A stretch of DNA of 14,429 bases, from the NCBI GenBank assembly GCA_000231825.2, contig JH720372.1, positions 328,176-342,604 on the forward strand. The letters run 5' to 3'. A model generated the notes under the pieces. The model did no database searches. It was not told the DNA's origin and saw nothing but the letters and a program-made list of their open reading frames with translations. This stretch comes from Tetrahymena elliotti 4EA (taxonomy: Eukaryota > Ciliophora > Oligohymenophorea > Hymenostomatida > Tetrahymenidae). Positions 10,001-14,429 of the stretch are shown here, in pieces. Made by a program: the position numbers and the translations under genes. Position 1 is the first letter of the stretch, and every line of letters starts with the position of its first letter.

Positions 10001-13000
10001 TTGGCTTTTGATTTTGAAGATTCACTGAAGCAGGAGAAAAATGATGAAAAAGATAGATTGTTAGAAAAGCTTATATAAAATATGATAGTTCAAAGATGTT
10101 ATGATATAAAATAATATCCTGAGTGGTTATTATTTGAGTTTTAAAATAATATTCTTATCAGGGAGTAGCAGAAGGAATTAGCTCTCTCTTTGTTTAATGA
10201 TAAAATTAATTCAATTTATCAATTGAATATGGGTGAAGGAAAAACTTCTGTGATACTAATGCTGTTGTGTTAAATGATTGCTGATGGCAAATAAATTATC
10301 AGAGTTAATTGTATGGAATCTTTGTATGGTATCATGCAAGACATATTAAGAAATAAACTTAGTGATTTACTAAGAAAAAAAATTTATATTTTACCTTTTA
10401 GCAGAGACATAGATTTTACTGAAGAAAATATTTTAAAATTAGAAAAAATCCTTTAAGAAATAAGGGAAGAAAAAGGAGTTTTGCTGATGACTCCTGAACA
10501 AAGGTAATGCTTTCAACTTAAAAGATAAGAATTATTGCTTGAGTATCTAGAAACTAAAGATGCAGATAACGTTTTTGATTGGAAGCAGCATAACTTTATA
10601 ATAAATCATGACAAAAATAAATTTTAGAAATCATTTAAGAAATATACATTAAATGAACACCAAAGAATTTTGAAAGATGTCTTATAAAGTCTTAAATACA
10701 TTTATCATGATAATACCATTCTAAATTATCCTAATGATAAAAATGAATTTTTCGAAGCCGTTTCGCTCTAATATAAACGGAATATCTTCAGCTTCTTCAA
10801 AGGATTTAACAAATTTGTTTATTCTGCATTCAAAATATTTAGGATGAAAAGTACTAAATTGAAAAATTTATTGAATTAAAGAGCATGTTATTTCAATAAA
10901 ATTTCAGAGAACTTCACTTATGTAGATATTTTAGATGAATCTGATGAAATTTTGAGGCATGGAAAGGAATTAAACTATACATTAGGATAATCCACATTAC
11001 TTGATGGAGGTTGCGTTAGATGGGAAATACCTTTTCTTATGTTTAGATCTATTTTTTATGACGAAGAGTTTATTTCGCTATTTAAAGAAGCTTATTAATA
11101 AACACCGTTACCAATAATTAATAATTTTAATTACAAACCGAAAAACAAGATTGGAGGAGGCATTTTCTTGTTAAGATTTGTTGATGAACAATATTTTAAT
11201 AATACTATTAAACCTTTATTAGCAAAAAAGATTTACAATATATTCAAGGAAAAATTTGATATAAGAACTGATGAGATAATAAATATTTAAAACAATACTA
11301 ACTATGGAAATTATATTGATTTTATTATGGGAAACTTAATCCATAATGAAATAAATATATTTAATGAGCTCTCTAAATTAGACTAAGATATTCTTAATAG
11401 TTTCCTTTTAGCTAAAGCTTGGCTTACTCATAACTTATTTTTTCATGTTATGAGCTATAGATATAGAGTTGAGTATGGACTGTCTGAGTATAGATATAAG
11501 GAAGTTGCAATTCCTTTCAAGGCTAAAGATCTGCCATCTGAAAAATCTGAATTCAGTCATCCTGATATTATGATTGGATTTACTATATTAAGTTATCTAT
11601 ATAATGGCTTATCTAAAACATAGTTTAAGAGTGCTATTTTAAAACTCTATCATGATGAAAGAGAAGATAAAAATGAAATTCTAAAATCTTGGGTTTAAGA
11701 AGGTTAAGAATGGATTAAGGAATACACTCAACATAATCAAATAGATCAACCAAACTGGCTAAGATCTTTCAAATCTTTTGAAATTGAAGATGAATCAAAA
11801 ATGGAAATTGCATTTATTTGCCTTTGTAGAAATTTCAAGGTTATTAAATACTATTTGAGCAATTTTACATTCCCAATCCATGCTAAACATTACAAAAAAA
11901 GAATTACAAGTAATGCTCATTCTTTAGTCAGTGAAAGCTAAACAAAAGGATTTTCTGGGACTGATGATAAGAATGATTCTATGCCAGAAACGATTGTGCC
12001 CAAAAAACTTCAATCTTAGTTAGGTACGAATGGAAAACTCATTCATATATTTTCAAGAGAGATTAACTAAAGATATTTTTCTAAATCCTTTAAAGATAGC
12101 AAATAATTTTTAGATGAAGTAAGTCTATTTATCTAAAAAGAAAACAATTGTTTTATGTTGATTGATGCAGGAGCAGTCATTACAGAAATGAATAACTTGG
12201 ATGTAGCTAAATATTTAATGCCTAAAATAAGCAATAAATTTTAAGGTATTGTCTATTTTTCTGATAGCAGCAATAAAGTAGAAGTCTATCTTTCTAATTC
12301 ATAAACAATCCCTTTCTCTACATGCTATATTGATGCTAGACAACTATTCATATATTTAGATGAATCTCATACTAGAGGATCAGATTTCATGTTACCTATA
12401 ACCTCTATTGGCATTCTGACAGTTGGTAAAGACATGAACAAAGATAAGTTTATGTAGGCAGCTATGAGACTTCGAGATTTGGATTTTAAACAGTCTGTTG
12501 TAGTTTGGGGATCTGAAGAAATATCTTCTAAAATTGCTAAACTAAATAGTATAGAAGTGAAAGATATAAATACTAAACATGTAATGATTTGGGTAACTTG
12601 TAATACTATTATTAAAAATGAGAAAGACTTATATCCTGTCACTTTACTGAAATTCAAAGAACAAATTAAGAACAAAGCTCTTCATATTCAAAAAAATAAT
12701 ATTTCAACTCCTATAAAATCTTTGATACTTTATATCGAAAATTATGTCCATGATGAAATAGATAGATTGTACTCGCATTCACCTTCACTATAAAATACAT
12801 AAATAATTATTGAAGACATATCAGAAAAAATCATAAAAGATTTTACAAGTCATATAGAAAATGATGATCTTAACTCATAACTTAAAAATAATATCCTTGC
12901 TGACGCATTAAGCTTAAATTTTGAATAAATATTGAGTAAAGTTTAATCAAAATTACCAAAATAAATAATGACTTATGATGTCAATTTTGATTGTGATGAG

Positions 13001-13942
13001 GAAAATGAATAGGAGGTTGAAGAAATTTAGCAACAAGAACAAGTTGTTCAAACAAATATTGCTAATCCATTGACAGAAAAAAAATGGGACTATAATCTTA
13101 TCTTTGAAAAAGATTTTATAAAAAATTGTCATTCCCATAAGCTTTAATACAACTATCCAAGTTTAGTTTCAATAAGAGATATCTTCAAACGCTCAAATTT
13201 CTAAGATATACAATCAGTAAAATGGAATAATAATATTTATATGACATAAAACTTTTTGTAATCTGTAAGAGAAGTTGAGATATATTAAATCAACTAAAAT
13301 GAGTATTTCAGACCAATAGGCATGATCTTAATTTATTTAATAGATGACCCAAAAATAATACTCTTATCAGGATAAGAAGCCGATTAAATTATTAAAATTT
13401 TATCAAAAAAAGAATAGCAATATGTTTGCCTAATGCACATTGATGATTTAGAAAATCCATTAGTCACCCCTAGAGAATTTAAATTGATTTAAGAAGAAAA
13501 GCTCAACAATTTATTTATGGTGTTGAAACTCCTTAATGGCTAATGTTATTTCAAAAAAGAAGAAACTAATACTTTAAAATTATGTTTAGGATTAATATAA
13601 GAAGATAGTTTTGATACTGTTATAGATGTATCAAATAAGATATACGAATCTTTAAAATAAGCTTAACTTATTTAAAATAGCTAATTCACACCTCAATTAT
13701 TAGAGATGCTAAATTAAAATATTAAAACAGACATAATTTGTTAATTAGAAAAATCATTTAATGTTGATTTATATAGAAAATTGAGAAATATTTTAAATAA
13801 TAGTATTTTTGATCAGAATATCAAAAGCATTGATCTGATTAAAATATTCTCAGCTATCGCTGATATAAGAGGAAAATCAAATTAATTTGCACAAAGTACT
13901 TTAAAAAATCTTATTCAAATAAAATTAGAATGGTATATTTGA
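4040..13942 (+). CDS. giant DUF3638/DUF3645 P-loop ATPase (3300 aa), SecA/SF2-like motifs
   Basis: A single frame runs from ATG 4040-4042 to TGA 13940-13942 with TAA and TAG as Gln, no internal TGA and no intron; usual family length is about 3000-3500 residues. Residues 1 to about 2000 show no recognised domain and include Asn/Gln-rich stretches (around 312-334 and 700-745). The family core starts near residue 2026 (YPEWLLFEF...ILIREQQ). It contains the P-loop QLNMGEGKTS (2061-2070, Lys2068), LPFSR (about 2118-2122), LLMTPEQ (2148-2154) and the Walker-B-like DILDESDEILR (Asp2299-Glu2303). A DUF3645-type block, HPDIMIGFTILSYLYNGLS, starts at 2507. Then come GFSGTDD (2637-2643), IDAGAVITEM (2708 on), YLDESHTRGSDFMLP (2773-2786) and QAAMRLRD (2806-2813). 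A Glu/Gln-rich linker (about 2988-3005) precedes a C-terminal domain ending at 3300. The motifs are intact, so ATP hydrolysis is likely. Substrate, partners and location are unknown; no signal peptide or membrane segment is evident. The first in-frame ATG with coding-like sequence after it was chosen. The family is certain; the motor role is inferred. Confidence 0.93.
10115..12550 (+). other. helicase-like ATPase core inside the giant protein
   Basis: This segment encodes about residues 2026-2837, the conserved core of the DUF3638/DUF3645 family. Its motif order is: P-loop (GEGKT), PEQ, DESDE box, GFSGT, then a second half with HTRGSD and Q--MRLRD. In SecA the corresponding order is GEGKT, DEVD-type box, GMTGT, GRGTDIKL and a Q-GR-GRQ motif, so two RecA-like lobes are a reasonable model. 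The Gln at 2806 is encoded by TAG (12455-12457), an internal check on the ciliate code. Confidence 0.75.
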
Positions 13943-14092
13943 TTACATATTATTTCTAAGTTTTGCATGTTTAGTTTGTTTTAAATTAATAATTTTATCA
14001 GTTTTTATTTTGAAAATTCAATTTTCTAAGCATCTAAAATTATTTTATTAAATTTTTAACTTAATCATTAATAATCAAAAGAAGTAATTCAA

Positions 14093-14160
14093 TTTTTTAT
14101 TTATGAAGATTTATTTTAATCAAAAAAAAATATTACATTTGCGGTTAAAAAATAAATAAT
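14093..14160 (+). repeat. direct repeat in 3' flank, copy 1
   Basis: It contains ATTTATGAAGATTTA (14099-14113), an A-run, then ATTTGCGGTTAAAAAATAAATAA (from 14137). The same blocks recur in order about 240 bp downstream. Confidence 0.6.
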
Positions 14161-14333
14161 TAAATTTTTTAATTCTATTCAAAATAAAAGCCAAATTCTT
14201 TTCAATTAATTTTACTTACCTTGTGTTTATTATGATTAGTTTTTACTTTTTTTTTGATTTTATTTGAAGCACAAAAGTATTATTAGATAATTTTTTAACT
14301 AAAAAATTAAAAATATGAATTGATTTTACTGTT

Positions 14334-14418
14334 TTTATTTATTTATGAAGATTTAATTAAAATTATTCTCAAATCAATAAAAAAGTATTTTCTATTTGCT
14401 TAAAAAAAATAAATAAAA
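14334..14418 (+). repeat. direct repeat in 3' flank, copy 2
   Basis: It contains the identical 15-mer ATTTATGAAGATTTA (14341-14355), then an insertion relative to copy 1, then ATTTGC (14394-14399) followed by TTAAAAAAAATAAATAA. The repeat may continue past the window's end. Confidence 0.6.
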
Positions 14419-14429
14419 GAATAAAGAAA

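Larger units (their letters stand above)
13943..14429. other. A+T-rich 3' flank of the giant gene
   Basis: I see no gene in this stretch. It contains homopolymer runs and a diverged direct repeat (14093-14160 and 14334-14418). Any 3'-processing signal for the giant gene cannot be singled out. Confidence 0.6.

Noticed and set aside
12367..12675. Minus-strand open frame of 102 codons, hydrophobic
   Set aside because: It is the mirror of the conserved HTRGSD and QAAMRLRD motif region. Its openness follows from the sense-strand codon usage.
12953..13138. Minus-strand Phe/Ile-rich open frame
   Set aside because: It is antisense to the Glu/Lys-rich linker of the giant gene; hydrophobic antisense translations of such sequence are expected.
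14200..14290. Minus-strand exon-intron boundary suggested by CACAAGGTAAGT (reverse of 14213-14224)
   Set aside because: The putative exon before it is a short Lys/Asn string without a supported start. One good 5' splice consensus is not enough.

Overview
The window looks like macronuclear DNA of an oligohymenophorean ciliate (Tetrahymena, Ichthyophthirius or a relative). It is very A+T rich. The long reading frames contain many TAA and TAG codons in positions where Gln is expected, and end only at TGA. In the first ~115 codons of the large gene, 11 of 13 Gln codons are TAA or TAG. A family-conserved Gln near the C-terminal helicase-like motif is TAG at 12455. Annotation with the standard code would miss nearly every gene here. 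I cannot name the species.

Layout. (1) 1-192, plus strand: the 3' end of a gene whose C-terminus resembles LigB/DODA-type extradiol dioxygenases. (2) 193-1534: A+T-rich non-coding DNA with a diverged direct repeat. (3) 1535-1744, minus strand: a complete 69-residue gene for a small secreted, basic, six-cysteine protein. (4) 1745-4039: a gene-poor stretch. It holds a perfect 16-bp palindrome beside a hairpin, a doubtful minus-strand gene or gene remnant with possible very short introns (1853-2639), a 140-bp unit duplicated in tandem (2671-2959), and a cluster of small inverted repeats at 3763-3898 that may be a small RNA or a control element. (5) 4040-13942, plus strand: one uninterrupted 3300-codon gene for a giant DUF3638/DUF3645 P-loop ATPase that fills two thirds of the window. 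(6) 13943-14429: A+T-rich 3' flank with a diverged direct repeat.

The genes do not form an operon or a visible pathway. They are separate units on both strands, as usual for ciliates. The main biological content is the giant ATPase. Its conserved motifs (QLNMGEGKT, a DESDE box, GFSGT, HTRGSD, QAAMRLRD) line up in order with those of SecA/SF2-type translocases. All look intact, so an active nucleotide-driven motor or remodelling enzyme of unknown substrate is the best reading. No CRISPR array, transposase, rRNA or convincing tRNA was seen.
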